A stretch of DNA of 64,000 nt from Maylandia zebra (GCF_041146795.1 NC_135174.1:21228878-21292877); one strand, 5' to 3'; counted from the stretch's first letter, positions 10,750 through 24,769 are shown. A program made the numbers and translations. The notes: generated from the letters alone by a model not told the origin.

Positions 10750-13700
10750 TAACCTCCAAAATCCCCAACAAAATGATTCATGAACTAAAACATTACAGAC
10801 TCCTATTGTGTGTAGAACATTAACTGCAGACAAGGACAGCTTGGTTCAACTTCCCCCACAGTAAAATACTGAAGCCAAAATTGTAATTTTAACTGTTTTT
10901 GCTGGTAGTTTTAAAATAAGGACTTGTTTAAAACCAGGTAATTACAACCAGGATGCTATATTTATAAAGTCATTCAATTAAACTCAAATTGTTTCTTCAA
11001 TCTGAGAGTCTTGACTTTGATTTAGTACAGTTTCAAAAATGCACAGTAATGTTACCAAAAACTTCCAAAACAAAACTTCTACTCGGTGTCCTTTGTTTCC
11101 CGGACAGCAGCACTTCCTACCTCACATTTTCAACCAGTGTCTATACTCCATAAAGCAGATAGCAGGATGAGGTAGAAAGAATTTTACTCAGTGTGGAACG
11201 GGGGTCAGTCTTACTGCTAGCAAGGGATGAGGTGGAGGAAGGTCAGACATCAGAGCAGAAAGTAAAAGGTCAGAGGAAGACACTGCAGCTTTTGAGGAGC
11301 CTAAGCAGGCACCTGCCATCCAGAGTAGAAAGAACTGAAACATACACACGGAGAGAGAGAGAAACATTCTTTAGCAAATCACAGATCCTTACTGGTTTCC
11401 TAGTTGGAGCCAGTTCAGTAGGTTTAGACAGATTCAAGATTAGGCAGTTCATTAAAGTAACAAATGACCTAGAGTTCTCTGATAAGGGGGGAAAAGAATA
11501 AAGTGAGAACTTAAACATTAAACAGAATGAAACCAAATGAGATAACAAATCCCACAACTTCAGACCTAGGTTATTCAATAAATTTTGTCCACAACAGACA
11601 TTGGGTGTCATTAACTTGCCCCTGCTCGGGCTATTTAATAGCTGGCATTTCCTCCTTGTGACCTTTAACCTTCAGGCTCTAACGTCTGGCCCCCGTCTAC
11701 CTGATCTCCTGACTCCTGACTTAGCATGACTCCACTTCCACAGTTTTGAGTAAACTATCTTTTGGCCTCACTCAGCCAGTAGAGAAAATCAGAAACTGAA
11801 TTTTTTTGGGGCATAACAGACAGAACAGACCAGACTTCACTTTAGCTTTTTAGACCAAACTAATTATAGGAGCTGCTCTTAGATTGGGACCCTCATTACA
11901 TGTCAACTCTTAATGAATGCAATATATTCTGTTTTATTACTGTGCTGCTTCATTGACGGAAAAATTACAAAAGTGGGAGTCTATTTATTGATTGTCATGT
12001 TTCGGTGACTGCTAAACTAATGTGTGGACTAACAAATATTTTAAGCTCCTATTTCCCATCTCATCCTGTGGTCTGTCTCTGAATTATTGTTCTAAACTTT
12101 CAAGCAATTTGTAAAATTGGTAAACAATGTATTGTGAAAGACCTTACTACTTTGCGTGTACGGGTCAACAAGTTGACAGTATCTCAGGAAACGTATTCCC
12201 TTTTCTTTTAGTTTTCATGCTGTTGAAGATTATGGAATATGAGATAAAAAATATATATTTATTGCTCCCACGTTGAATGGAATACTTCAAACAGCAGTGA
12301 TCATTCACTTCCAGCTGGTTTCACTTTAAGCAGGGAAGCTACACATTCTCAAACCATGAGACTCCTGAAATTAGAAGGTGAACATGAAGGTGTGGTCATT
12401 CTGATACAAGTCAATGTGTGTACTCTGCACAAGCTTGACGTACATGTTGGAATCAAATCATTACAGAGCACAGCTGCAAGTGGTCAGAGAAAACATTTTG
12501 GGAGGAATCTAAACAAAATAAAGACTGGACACAGTGCAGCTCTGCCAAAGCTATGCTACTCAAATTTAAACCTGGTGTGGTTTTGCCGATGTTTTCAATA
12601 TAACTTTTCATTATGTTAAGATAACTAGCTGGTGGCTGGTGTTGAAATTCAACCATAATTTGACATACAGCCATTAATGAAATGTGGAATATTGTAGTAT
12701 TTGAACTGTAATAACTTATAGAATTTTTGAATTCTCGCCAAAAAGATCAGCAGTCCAACACAATTGCACTAAACAGACATGTAGCTGGACTGAGCAGAGG
12801 ACAAACAAGTGGGGTACACAATCAGTCAGTCAGTGAATCTGGGTCCTGTGACACAAATTCAACACACATAGAATATCGTTTCTTCCCTAACCTAAATACA
12901 TCCTCAAAGTCACAGTAGTACTGCAGCCAAAGGAGCAGTGTGTGATAGGAAAATGCTTATCGTGCCAGGCAGTAAGACTGTAAAAGCCTTATATACATAA
13001 ATGCCTTGAAACCAGGAGGGAAAGCCAATAAAAATGCAGCCTGTGCAAGTTAATATACCTATCAATCACTATCACAGCTCTAACATTAAGAAACAAGATG
13101 GTCTGATCCTTTTGCTGCAGATCTTAAAAACTAAGCTAGCTAAGACAGCTTATTTTCTTAGAGGGTCAGCATATAAATGTATTTGCCCAGTTGCATCCCA
13201 TTGCTTGCAGTCAACATGAAAGAAGCTAGGAATTAACTTAATTATGTCCTTCTTAAAATCTGGATTTCTTATAGGTAAAAGTTCAGTCCTGTTACCCATG
13301 CATGAAGACCATGGGGTTCTCTTTTTTGGAGAACTGCTCAGTAGCATATTCATTTGTGCACATATTCTCCAACACAACATGCCCTGGAGGAGCTTAGATA
13401 AGTTACTATAGCAAGGTACCCTGGTGAGTTTTGAACCACCAGCTGTAAAAAATGCAGGATGAAGTCGTAAGTTACCTTCCTAAATCCCCAGTCCTGGTAC
13501 ATGGTAAATGCCTCAGTTTCATCTGCTGGTCTATATTAGCTGAAAGATTTGAAATAGCATTCTGGCAAACACGGTCCTTGTTTTGCTATAAACTTGAATG
13601 ATTACATGAATGCAATCAGAGCATGTTCAAATTTAACTGGCAAATGGAACTACAAAAACTACAAATGGAAACCATAAAGTACCAAAAATCTTGTCCTTTG

Positions 13701-14800
13701 CTTAAAGATTTCGTGTTTTTTTTTTTTTTCTTATCCAGAATCTGTTTATAGACATTAGTCTTGGGCTGAGGCACTTGGAGCATAAGTACAAACAGTTACC
13801 CCCTGCTCTCTCTCACTGCGCACATCACTGGATAGATAGATACTTACTGTTAATGATGATTTTCATATTTAGTGACAGACTGATGGAGCGTTCACAAATT
13901 CAAGCTGAACAATAGGACCATACCGCCATCTTGAAGGAAATGTTCAGCTTGTCATTTAGGATACAATTAAGTGAGAATTACTATTGCTGTAATAATGCAT
14001 GTTTTTCTTTGATCACTGCACAAAATACTGGAAGAGCTCGAAGCAAAATAATACGTCTGCGGTTCCACCATAAAGAAAACAAACCATTTCCTCATTGCCA
14101 CTTGTACTGATTGCACAAAGCATACATTAGTATGCATGCATATTACACTCATACATTTTCCGTTTTCTGTTGATGGGAGCAGGTTTTTTTCTCACACAAG
14201 CAGCAGCACTGTGGTGTTGAACTGCTGCACTTAAAGTGTACCCTGGTGTGCAAATAGCTGGGACACAAAATCACCCAAGTGTTTGTTTTGTAACCTTGTT
14301 AAAAGTGTGGAAAAAGCAAACACAGCTTGCAGGCAGTGGTGTCCATGTCAAGACCCTGGGAGTTTAATCATCATCCTGTGCTGGATGACCAAGCCGCTTT
14401 ATCTTTAAAAGGGTCTGTATCTGAGATTTCAGTAGAAGTATTAAGATGCTTTTTTTTTTTTTTGGTTTGCTTTTTTTCCCCCAAGTCCCAAGTTAAGATT
14501 GCATCTTTAAAAAAGAAAAAGGAAAGAAAAGGGAGGGGGTTGCTGGTATCAACGATTAAAGCAGGAAATTGACTTTTTTCCTGCTTTTCCGCACTTCTCT
14601 CGAACATCCCTCCAGGTTTGGTTCCAGCTCTGGTTCCAACTCAAGATCTAACATTGCTTTCATGTTTGACCCACTTCTACAAGACAGAGACAATGACAAA
14701 GAATTAGAGGGAGAAGGAAAATGATTTTAAAAAGGCACAAGGGTAAGAGAGCAAGAGCGCTAGAGAAGTGGAAGAGATTAAAAAAGAGAGGCAGAATATA
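10750..14800. other. Gene-free, AT-rich stretch
   Basis: I see no gene, conserved protein fragment or clear transposon. Open frames here are short and unrelated to known families. Poly-A and poly-T runs occur at about 13716-13729 and 14448-14464. Confidence 0.5.
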
Positions 14801-14807
14801 AGTAACC

Positions 14808-15120
14808 ACACACACACACACACACACTGAGGGAAAATGACAAAGACAATAACATCGATGGAGAGGAAGACAGTAAAAGAAAGGGGACAAACAGAAGGCA
14901 AGCTGAAGGCGCCTGTGAAGGAGGGGAGTGGGTTAAGAGGGAGGAGAGAAGCTCTGCTTCTCCTAATAAAGCGAGTGTATGTGAAAGGAGGTGCTGAAAA
15001 CAGACTGAGCTGAGAGCTGTGCTACCACAGAGAGAGAGAGAGTGAGCGAGAGAGAGAGAGAGAGAGAGGGGGAAACAGTGTGTGGAAGACAGAGGGTTAG
15101 AGAGAAAGAGTGAGAGGAAG
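14808..15120. repeat. CA and GA simple-sequence region
   Basis: A (CA)n run at 14808-14827 is followed by a purine-rich (GA)n tract at about 15028-15120. Open frames on the minus strand here are only translations of simple sequence. Confidence 0.7.
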
Positions 15121-15205
15121 GGGGAGACAGAGAGGAAAGAGAGGGGCAAAGAATAGAAAGAGCATTGTGTGGCTGCTGAGAAAGAACCCATGTCTGCACA
15201 AAGAG
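15000..15205 (+). other. Possible alternative first exon of entpd1
   Basis: After the purine-rich tract an ATG at 15190 opens a short frame reading MSAQR plus one base, ending exactly at a good donor (AGAG then GTAGGTG, cut after 15205). Joined to the acceptor at 26444, the single base left over completes Glu and the frame runs straight into the ENTPD1 start, giving [13 protein letters not shown]. Mammalian ENTPD1 is known to use alternative first exons. The join would span an 11-kb intron and is an inference. The exon's 5' limit is a guess. Confidence 0.35.
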
Positions 15206-15209
15206 GTAG

Positions 15210-16750
15210 GTGTACTGCTTTGACTGGTACACACACACAAATGCACGCACAAAAGTAGGAAATCCTTGCCAGTGTATCCAGCAGTAGGATGTTGCAGCAG
15301 TCTTTTCAATAGACGTTAAACGTCAAGTGAGTGCATGTTGTCTTCCAACTGTGTGACTTGTCTTACTAAATGTAGCAGCTGTGTAGCAGTGCATGGAGGC
15401 AGGTCGATCACTTTTCCACAGCATGTGTTAGACCGTGCGTACAGACGGCATAACCAGATGTCTCATGTGCGTTCAACATATGTGAGTCAGTGGGATACTG
15501 ATGGGCCATGTGTAGCTGATGACAAACACAGTGGCACACATACACAGAGTTACTCCCATGATTAAGAAAGGTTAATCACAGTTTATCAGACAAAGTCCTT
15601 TTTTATTAGCCCTATTTTTTATCATATTAACTGAATCCAGCTAATCATATCTAATCAGTTTGACTGTTAAACTATTATGGGTATTTGTACTGATATCTGC
15701 CTGATTATTCTATCACTGTGAAGGAGGGTAAGGGTACAGCTGAGTCAAAAGTAATCAATGAGTTTAGTTTAAGCTGTCTCTGAATTAGAGAACATTTTTC
15801 AGCTTATCTTCCGGTTTCTATTCTCCTTATTCTTTAGTCATTTAGAGATCATTTTCAATGATGTGAGCACTGCAAATTTAAAGAAGTACAACTACATTTG
15901 TGGTGGTGAGTTTTTCATTTTTAGTATTTGGGATAGCCTAGTCCTCTTTAAAAAAAAAAAAAAAAGTTACTATTGCAATAATTGAATTTTAAAATGTTTG
16001 AAAAATCCAGTTAAGTCAGTGTTGGTGTCAAATGCCTTCCACCTTCCTCAGATTCTCAGGAAATTGGTTCATGCACTGTCAGTGTTTCTGAATACTACAA
16101 ATGAGTCACTTTTATATGCAGTTAAAAATAAAAACAATCTGAAAAGCTTAATATTACTAGATGTAAGGAAGAAAATTAGTTTATTCCTAATTTGGACGAC
16201 TTGTCTCTTCAAAGTCCTTACAGCGTACCAGGGTTAGTGTCGGGCTGCTTGTGCATCAGGAATGTGTAGTCATTACCACAAATGTGTACAAATGTCACAT
16301 ATGTGCATGTTTGGTGACACGTAGCTTATCTTAAAGTGTAAAGACAAAGCAACAGAGCAATCATGAAAACACCATTGTGTTACTGGTTACTCATTGGGTT
16401 GTTTTGGACTGAAACAGCAATAGTTATTTTTACTGCTTAAGTTCATGTTGGTCCAGTTGAGCTCGAGGTCAGCACCAGTCTGTCCTGCAAGGTCAGACTG
16501 GACTAAGCACTAAGGACAGATCACTTCCCCATGGCAAGCAGGGATGGTTCCTCACATTTCTCATCATATGATGTTGCCAGAGGTTCCCCTTTACAGGAAG
16601 CAGCTGTTTCACAATTCACAAGTCTAAAATTTATTTATAGATATGCCAAGTAGGCGATGTTGCCTCCCTCTTAACATAAACAACAAATGAGGACACAACA
16701 TGTAGAAACAAAAATTCATAGAATAAGTCAAGGATGTTGTTTGGCAAGGC
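15210..16750. other. Gene-free stretch
   Basis: Nothing supportable was found beyond a short poly-A run at about 15951-15965. If the upstream exon is real, this lies in the first intron of entpd1. Confidence 0.5.
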
Positions 16751-16756
16751 GTAGCT

Positions 16757-16982
16757 CACAGGTGTCGAACTCCAGGCCTCGAGGGCCGGTATCCTGCAGG
16801 TTTTAGATGTGTCCTTGATCCAACACAGCTGATTTAAATGGCTAAATTACCTCCTCAACATGTCTTGAAGTTCTCCAGAAGCCTGGCAATGAACTAATCA
16901 TTTCATTCGGGTGTGTTGACCCACGGTGATATCTAAAACCTGCAGGACACCGGCCCTCGAGGCCTGGAGTTCGACACCCCTG
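16757..16982. mobile_element. Short hAT element (226 bp)
   Basis: The ends are CACAGGTGTCGAACTCC and, in inverted form, CAGGGGTGTCGAACTCC, with pairing continuing through AGGCCTCGAGGGCCGG. The 8-bp target duplication GCGTAGCT is at 16749-16756 and 16983-16990. There is no coding capacity. Confidence 0.9.
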
Positions 16983-17054
16983 GCGTAGCTGCTTGTGATG
17001 CGCGTGAGAAACTCTTCGCCATGTGCCTGTCCGTGAGGAGGAGAGGCACTCTAT

Positions 17055-17265
17055 TGAAATCAATTTAATTTTATTTATATAATGCAAATTCACAACAGTT
17101 GCCTCAAGGTGCTTTATTTTGTAAAGATCATGCAATAACAGAGAGAACCCCATGGTGACAGTGGGAAGGAAGAAAGAAATCTCAGGGAAGGCAGCCATCT
17201 GTTGTAGCTGGTTGGGAGTGAGGGGAGAGAGAAGAAGACAGAGCGAGGACAAAAACAAACTATGG
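17055..17265. repeat. Dispersed fish repeat
   Basis: The sequence follows the order of a common fish interspersed repeat: AATTTTATTTATATAATGC, CACAACAGTTGCCTCAAGG, GGTGACAGTGGGAAGGA, then a GGGAGAGAGAAG tail. It is recognised by familiarity, not by boundaries. No target duplication was found. Confidence 0.5.
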
Positions 17266-18412
17266 GAAAAAGAACCTGGATTTAATAATTACCACTGATT
17301 AAATACAGTAGTGGTGTATGACCAAACAGGGAGTGCAAATACATGAATTTGTAGTTGACAAGATCTCACTGGGCCAAATAACAGGCCTGGGCAAATTCCC
17401 ACAGTGGTTTCAACCTTAACCTCCACTGACTGTAATGACTAATGCCTTTTCTCATTAACAATCAATAATGTGTCAACCTCATTACCACCTGCAAAAAGAG
17501 GACAACCTCCACCCAAACTGTGTTTTTTAGAAGTGAAGAAGCCTCTTAAATGACAGCGGAAATATCTTCAAAAACGTAATTTTTTCCATTACCCCAACCT
17601 AGACGACTGAGAATCTATACAAGTTCTGTTTGCTCCTGTACAACATTAACATAATCCATTATTCTAAAAGTTTAATATTAAAAAACATTGTTTTCATCAG
17701 GTTGCAAGGATCAGGTTGCACTTACAAGCAGCTCGGTACAATTTACTGGTACTGAACTGGTTTAAATGGTTTTAAATGCTTCCTCCACAACACCTGAAAA
17801 CAAAACATTCCAGCTGTTCCACTGCAGATATCTAGTATCATGAACCTGTAGTAATCTTTAGTTTGAATTATTCCATCTGACAGTTAGTGTTTATATACAC
17901 CTTCCTCATTTGATGACTTCCTTTTATGGCTGTTCTTTTTAAACTGACCAATCATGCTAATTCAAATTTTCAGACATTTTAAACTGGATGACTTTCCCAC
18001 CACAGATCTATTTATTTATTTTTTGTTAAATAGAGGATACAAACACTTAGATTACTATGCTCTAAGGCATGTTCTGCTGAGTCTGTCTTTATGCAACACA
18101 CACAGATGTACGTTCAGACAGTCTGCGTGTGTCCACATATGTTTATGAGTAATTAAAGCCAAACCACCAGAGCAGCACAACAATTTTAAGACCTGCCTCG
18201 AAGGCAGGTTGTTGTCTCGTCTTCCCGTCATTATAAAACCACATGAGCAAATCTCTAGCTGTGTCACCCATTGACTCATCACTAAATGTAAAGCAACAGC
18301 CCTCTCAGCATCTGCTGATGCAAAACAACCTCAATCATGTGCCTCTATCGTTCTTTCTCTTCCTCTCCATATCTTTATGACAGGCGTTTCATGAGTCCAA
18401 ATTTTCCCATCA
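17266..18412. other. Gene-free stretch
   Basis: No gene, clear repeat or conserved fragment could be recognised here. Confidence 0.45.
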
Positions 18413-18417
18413 GCAGG

Positions 18418-19130
18418 TGTCACGGTCCTGGGTCTCCTGACCCAGCGTTTTTAGTTCTTTGTGATTTTTGTATTATTGTACTTGTGTGTGATTTATTCTA
18501 TGGCTTCTAGTTTTGATCCCTTGCCCTTCATGTCTCTCTGTGTCCCCTCTGTTCTGTGTAATTGTGTCTTTGCATGTTTGAGTTTCTTGTTTTCTGTCAC
18601 TCTGCATTGTGCATTATGTTCTCATGGTTGGTTTTTTGTTACTCTCTCTAGTCTAGTCTCTTGTGTTCCCAGCTGAGTATTTCCCTGTGTATTTTGGTTC
18701 TTAGACCTCTGCCTTATGGTTTATGTCTCTGTATTTCTTAGTTGCTGTCTCCACTGTGTCAAGTTCGCGTCTCTGTGTGATACTTCCTGTTTTACTTTGA
18801 TGGTCCGTGTCTCATGTGAATGCGTCCTGCTTTGCTTGTCTCGTCAGTCCTGATTTCTCCCAGCTGTGCCCTCCTTCTGTGTCTCATTCCCCTCGTTACT
18901 TCCCAGTGTATTTAAACCCTGTGTTTCTCTGAGTCAGTGTCACGTCGTCCCTCATGCTGTGTGGATCTCCCTGTGTGTCTCTCTGTGAGTTTTCCAAGTT
19001 CCCAGTTTAGATTAGTTTGTATGTTTTTTCCCTGCCAGCAAATAAAGCTGAGTTTTGAGTTCACCTCCCTGAGTCTGTGAGTCCTGCACTTTGGGTCCAA
19101 CTCCTGCCTGCCGCACAGCGATTCATGACA
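18418..19130 (+). mobile_element. Solo LTR (713 bp)
   Basis: The stretch starts TGTCACGG and ends TTCATGACA, so it has the TG...CA ends of an LTR. It is flanked by a perfect 5-bp target duplication, GCAGG, at 18413-18417 and 19131-19135. An AATAAA lies near 19040, consistent with the R/U5 part. There is no internal retroelement sequence, which is the product expected when two LTRs recombine. The family cannot be named from the LTR alone. Confidence 0.75.
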
Positions 19131-19139
19131 GCAGGGGTG

Positions 19140-22100
19140 GAGACTTTTTTTGTGTCACGCCATTCAGAAAACAAACAAACCTCAGTGCTCTTTAACATAC
19201 TGACAGTAAAGAGGTATTTCAGTGGGTTTTTTTTGCTTTTTTTGTGAATTTAAGTCAAATCTGTATCTGTTTTTTGTATGATGTTTAAATTCTTAAAGTC
19301 TTACACAAGTACATTTAGGACTACATAAAGTGCAGGGAGTGATCACTATGAGACAGAAAGATGAGTGTACGGATGGATTTGTGTTGTTAATGTTATTCTA
19401 TGTGCCTCAGTTACTGAACATTGTTTCTATAGATAAAAGCTCCACATGTTGTCTATGTGAACAGCACTCATGCATACTTTAGGCAGCAGGGGTTCCTGTA
19501 AATGTTATTTTAAACCCTGTTCTTTCAACTGCCTGCATCCTGAAAGGTGAAAGTTCAAGCAAATTCAGGGCATGATAAAAAAAAAAAAAAGGCTTTAATG
19601 TTAACAAAAAATAAATTCTGCATATCAACTAAATGATAGCAGATGCTATGCTTTTCCAGTGGCCCCTTGTGGCATCTTTTTCCCACCACTCTGTCATGAC
19701 TTCGAGGTTCGAACAATCCACCTCAGCAATACAATTGTGCTTACAAGGGATCGGAAATGAAAACACTGGCGGCGTGTGGGAAATGCTTGCCAAATCTGTA
19801 TGCTTGGGAACAGGAGACTGTGTGTGTGTGTGTGTATCTGGCAGACAGTTGTGTGTAATGAGGGGAGTTTTGTTTGTTCACAGGAATGTTTGGAAATAAT
19901 ATTTGGTTTTAGACTAAGGATTAGACTATGCTTATATTTCTAATGATTCGAGAAGGCACAGTGCCATTAAAGTTCCTCACAACACAGAAAAGCAAACCTT
20001 ATTCCGTATGTAAAAACCTGTTGATGTTGCAAGAGAATTCCTCTGATGTCATTTGCCAAATTTTCTGCTCAGGTAAACCCCCATTTTCTGTCTCAGCATG
20101 TTTCGGTATCCTTTTAGCCGACAGCTATATCATTCTTACGTGGTTACATATAAAGTCGCAGTCTTCCCCCACTTTAATCTCAAAGCAAATGAAAGGAGGA
20201 CTTTGAGACAAATTGCTCCAAGCTGCTGCACACTCAGACTTGACAGTAACTTTAAGACAGGGTAAGGTTCAGTTCTGTCTGCCACCTTTATAACTCTTTG
20301 GTTACACGTCACTTCTAGACTTCGATATTGTACGATAATAAGTAGGAGTCTCTTGTAATTAACGGAGTGAGTCACTGATGCCAAGTTTTGTTCTTTTATT
20401 TATGTCACAGTCAGAATAGTTAAAGCAGTTGTTGGAGACTGCAGCAAAAGCACAGTTATTGTGACATTTGGAATGAAATTATGATCCATTTGCCTTTCAA
20501 GTGGTTGCTGTGAAAATGGGAACTGGGTCAGTCTGTCTGCTTATTATTTGCATACATTCAATAATCTGTCAACAGTATGTCTGAATTGGACCACTGTTAC
20601 TTGGACAGAGGTTTGCTACAAGTTGACCTGTGCGATCGCCTTGTGATCGAAAGTGGTTACCCAGAGGTAAAAGACATTACACACTCAGTCGGGAAGTCAG
20701 TCAGCTCTTACTGGTTACAAAATGCCAGACAATTCAGAGAAATACCCAGGCAACCACCAATTTTTCCCATCACTGCAAGGAGGATGAGACCCTATATTTA
20801 CTAGAGATGAACAAGATCCAATTCTAAAAATGTTTACTACATCAACATGTGGCTTCATTCTTGCACCTCTGCAGCTGCATGCCCTCAAGAAAAAGTTTGA
20901 TTAAGTCCATATTTCTTCTGAAGCAAGTGAATAGCCTCAAATGATGTAGTTCAGACAGGAATGCTGAGTTAGTGGCATTATATAAGCTTTTGATGAGCTT
21001 AACTAATGTGGAAACTTCAGTATCGATGCTGTCTTTTTTTCCTTCTTCAGTGTGAAAATTTTAAGAAGGGTTCTGCCATATCATCTACAATAATACAGGT
21101 CAAAACTTTCGTATGATATAAAAGTGTCATATCCTTTCTAGCATACACAAACAAGACAAGGCCCAACATGTCCAACAGTGAGAACCGTGTCATGGAGCAA
21201 TTTTGGGAACCCGTGGCAAAGCACACTGCTTTAAATACGCAGAAAAATGAAAACCAAAATGAACTACCCCCGATAAAGGTGGAAATAAATTTGTTTCATG
21301 ATTTAAGGCAAAACACGCGCCATCAAGGCTACAAAGGCGGAGATACTAGCAGTTGATGATTCCACTGAAAACTGCTGGAGTTCCCACTAACTCCAAATGA
21401 GAGGAAGCACAATGGTGAATGGAAAGCATCTGGTGGCAACATCCCAGGTAGAAAATATTTTTTCAATTTCAGTTTTATTACGAGAGAATATAGTGCAGGT
21501 TCTCTAAAGAGGAACAAAGATATGTTACTTTATTTATTTTTAAACTAAGACATTAAGCAGTTATGCTATACATTTACTTACAATTTTAAAGGAGAACTCT
21601 ACCTAGGCTATTTTTGTACTTACGTCTGACTTATGCTGTGTTACTAGATATTTTCCCATAAATAAAATGCAAAAATTCCAATTTCAGTTCTGGGTTAATT
21701 TCAGGCACTTTATCTCGCACCTACTTCAAAAGTCCGTAATTTTTCTATGTCAGATTTGGTCATCAGTTGCAACACTTGTCATTTTGACCCATTTCAGTTC
21801 GAGGGTCAGTCATGCATTTACCTCTGTGAGCAAATCACTTCTTGGTGTGTTCCCTTTCATTGAGCGTACTGTTATCAATTCTTTTGTAATCTCAAATTCT
21901 TTCATTTTCCCATGTGCAATACCTGGGAATGATTGAATAACTTGACTCACAAATGTCACAGCTGTTGTCCAGTGCCAAGAAGAAAAAGTCGAAATGTTTG
22001 CTTTGTTTTTCAACCAAAGCTCCAGATTCTTTGGAGTGTCTTCAATCCATCTTGTTGAGGGTCGCTTGATGGTGGCACGTTGTCAAATTCTTTTTTATTT

Positions 22101-22633
22101 TTACCCCTCAAGGCACATTAGCACGGCAGAGTCCACCAAGCACTTGTTCATAAAAATCCTGAAAAGATCATGGCTCACTGTTTTTTGCGATTTTGTGGGA
22201 AATCCAAAGCTGGTCTTGACTACTCGATCCCTGTGTAAAGCTTGGTAAAAAAAAAATAAAATAAAAAAAAAAGATCGTTGTTGCTTTTGCAGCTTTGCTG
22301 CCAAAGGTTCAGATGTCTGTTGCAGCTCTGCATCAGTCAACATCTTGAATTTCATGTGCATATGCTTGCACACATGTAAGTAAATAAAAGAAAAAAAATT
22401 CTGGGGCTATTTTAGCAGTCCTACAAAAAACACACACACACGAAAAACAAAAACAGTAAGCTGTTCTCTGATAGGTAATTTATTAAAGAGTGTCTGGTGA
22501 CCAAAATGGGCAAAACTGTATAATGTTTAGGATTCAAATGTAAGTAGTTTATTTAAACCAAATGGCCAGACGTGGTTTGCTGCCCATAAAATGCTATGAA
22601 CCGCTGTATACATTGCTGTGTCGCTATTATTTC
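19140..22633. other. Gene-free stretch
   Basis: Several open frames of 60-92 codons occur on both strands (for example 19928-20206 and 20577-20804). None resembles a known family, has convincing splice sites, or lies in unusual composition. I do not call genes here. Confidence 0.45.
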
Positions 22634-22641
22634 ACTATAAC

Positions 22642-23179
22642 CAGTGTTGGGAAAGTTACTTTTACTACAGATTACAGAATACATGTCCCAAAATGTAGTT
22701 TGTAATGTATTCTGTTAAGTTACTCAATGTTAGTAACATATTCTGAATACTTTGGATTACTTAATATATTGTCATGCTTTTTACAACTACATGAATGTAG
22801 TAATCACATCCTGCAAATTCTTGTTTTTCTCCACCAATTGGCTGTTAAGCCCAAATCTCCCTGAATAGACAATATATTTACTGTAGAGGAGCATCCTAAT
22901 GGGTCCATTGTGTAACTGACGCCACCAATGCTTACATTAGAGCCTCTTATTGCGTGTTTTGTTTGGGTTTCTGGCAATGCATTTAATTACCAAAATTAGG
23001 GAGGGGATAGCCTAACATATGAAACAGGAAATGACTGCCTTGTAATCCATTTATTTCAACAAAATAACTATATTCTAATTATAACTTCATCACATCATTT
23101 AAATGGTAATTGTAATGAAATAAAGTTACTCATATTTTGTATTTTAAATACGTATATATGCCGTTATTCCCCAACACTG
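22642..23179. mobile_element. hAT element, 538 bp
   Basis: The left end CAGTGTTGGGAAAGTTAC is mirrored by the right end (complement CAGTGTTGGGGAATAACG). The 8-bp target duplication ACTATAAC lies at 22634-22641 and 23180-23187. It is AT-rich inside and has no transposase. Confidence 0.85.
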
Positions 23180-23675
23180 ACTATAACACTGTTGTTGGTG
23201 GGACCTTGTAGCAACAGATAATAAACATTTTATTGTTTCATATTAAAAATAGTCACCTACATCTAATTCAAAATGAATGCTGAATATTCTGAAGTTTTTT
23301 TTCTGGATTATCCTCACACTGATCAAGGAAGACTCCTCGGGATACAAAGGAATGTCTGATTCCCTAGTTCTCACTTGATTCATTGGCTCAGTAAACATTT
23401 TCCTTATTAGTTTATGGTTACGACCACTAGCCATAACTCTTCTTTACTACAGGATGTTATACATTTTGTAAATCATGGTCCCCCGTTAGTGTCAAACAGA
23501 CAATAAAGCTTGGTTTGCTTTATGGGATGACTTTTGATAGACAAGTCCCTAACATATGAGCTAGCAGTGTCCTCAGTTTCTGATTCAGATCTACCCTTTG
23601 TTAATCACAAACTCACAAACTTCCTTAAAAGCAAGAGTTCAAAACTAAATTGAGATGTATATATTAAAATCCACA

Positions 23676-23965
23676 TCGAAAGGAGCCAGCTGAGGTGGTT
23701 CGGGCATCTGACAAGGATGCCCCCTGGGCGCCTCCTGGGTGAGGTGTTCCAGGCATGTCCCACCGGGAGGAGGCCCCGGGGCAGACCCAGGACACGCTGG
23801 AGAGATTATATCTCTCGGCTGGCCTGGGAACGCCTTGGTATCCCCCCGGACAAGCTGGAGGAGGTGGCTGGGGAGAGGGAGGTCTGGGCCTCTTTGCTTA
23901 GACTGCTGCCCCCGCGACCCGACCCCGGACAAAGCGGATGACGATGGATGGATGGATGGATGGAT
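23676..23965 (+). mobile_element. LINE 3' end: ORF2 C-terminal fragment plus ATGG tail
   Basis: A 75-codon frame (23717-23941) reads through a familiar fish LINE C-terminus: MPPGRLLGEVFQACP, RRPRGRPRTRWRDYISRLAW and EVWASLLRLLPPRP. It ends in (ATGG)n, typical of a 3' tail. The copy is 5'-truncated, as most LINE insertions are. A much more decayed relative lies at 40790-41030. The exact clade cannot be set from this piece. Confidence 0.75.
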
Positions 23966-24674
23966 ATATATATATAGTGTAATTATGTGGAACTTTTTTA
24001 AAAGTACAGGCTTAAAAAAGTTCTTGCTCTTCCGACTCCTAACAAGTAGCCTTTGTTAGAGAGGAAATATCCATCAAGCTGTATTAAAAGCTATAGGAAA
24101 TAGGCTTTAAAACAATACTTATGCATTCATCTGTACACTTCCACTTCTCCAAATTCAGGCTCCTAGAGCCTATCCCAGCTGACCTTTCGTCAGTCTGTTG
24201 TGGTAATGTGTTATCACTGTTTTAACATAATGTACTTTTACAAGTCTACAGCTACTGTCATGTGCTGGGTTGTACTATGTACAGAGCTGAGAGTGAAAAT
24301 ACAAGGAACTTGCAAGCTTTGAAATATCTCCATTTGGACATTTATTTTTCAAGCATCTAAGTTGCTTATTTTAATTTAGTGGGCGTTTAATTTGTTTTAT
24401 TGTTACCATTATTCCAGAGCAAGGATGCTTTTAAACGCCATTTCTTGGAAGTGATGTTGAACCAATTGCAGGATATTTATTACAGGAGTGTGTACGTAAT
24501 GTATTATTGTGGGAAGGCTTGAATTATACAGCTCTCTGAAGTTAGGAAGGTTGGCAATCATTCTCTAGTGTATGTTTGATTATGTATGTGCATGTGTGTT
24601 GCAAGAGAGGAAAACAAATGACAGAAACCATCTGTGAATGGATCAACAAATCTGCAGGCAGGTCATGTTCAGGG

Positions 24675-24675
<1 letters not shown>

Positions 24676-24729
<54 letters not shown>

Positions 24730-24769
24730 TTTCAACAACCTCCATTCTTCTACACACACCCCACACGTA

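Noticed and set aside
14660-15309. Minus-strand frames rich in Ser/Leu up to 152 codons
   Set aside because: They read through purine-rich simple sequence on the other strand. There is no homology or conserved pattern.
20577-20827. Two overlapping frames of 65-75 codons
   Set aside because: Two equally long frames overlap, there is no recognisable domain and composition is ordinary.
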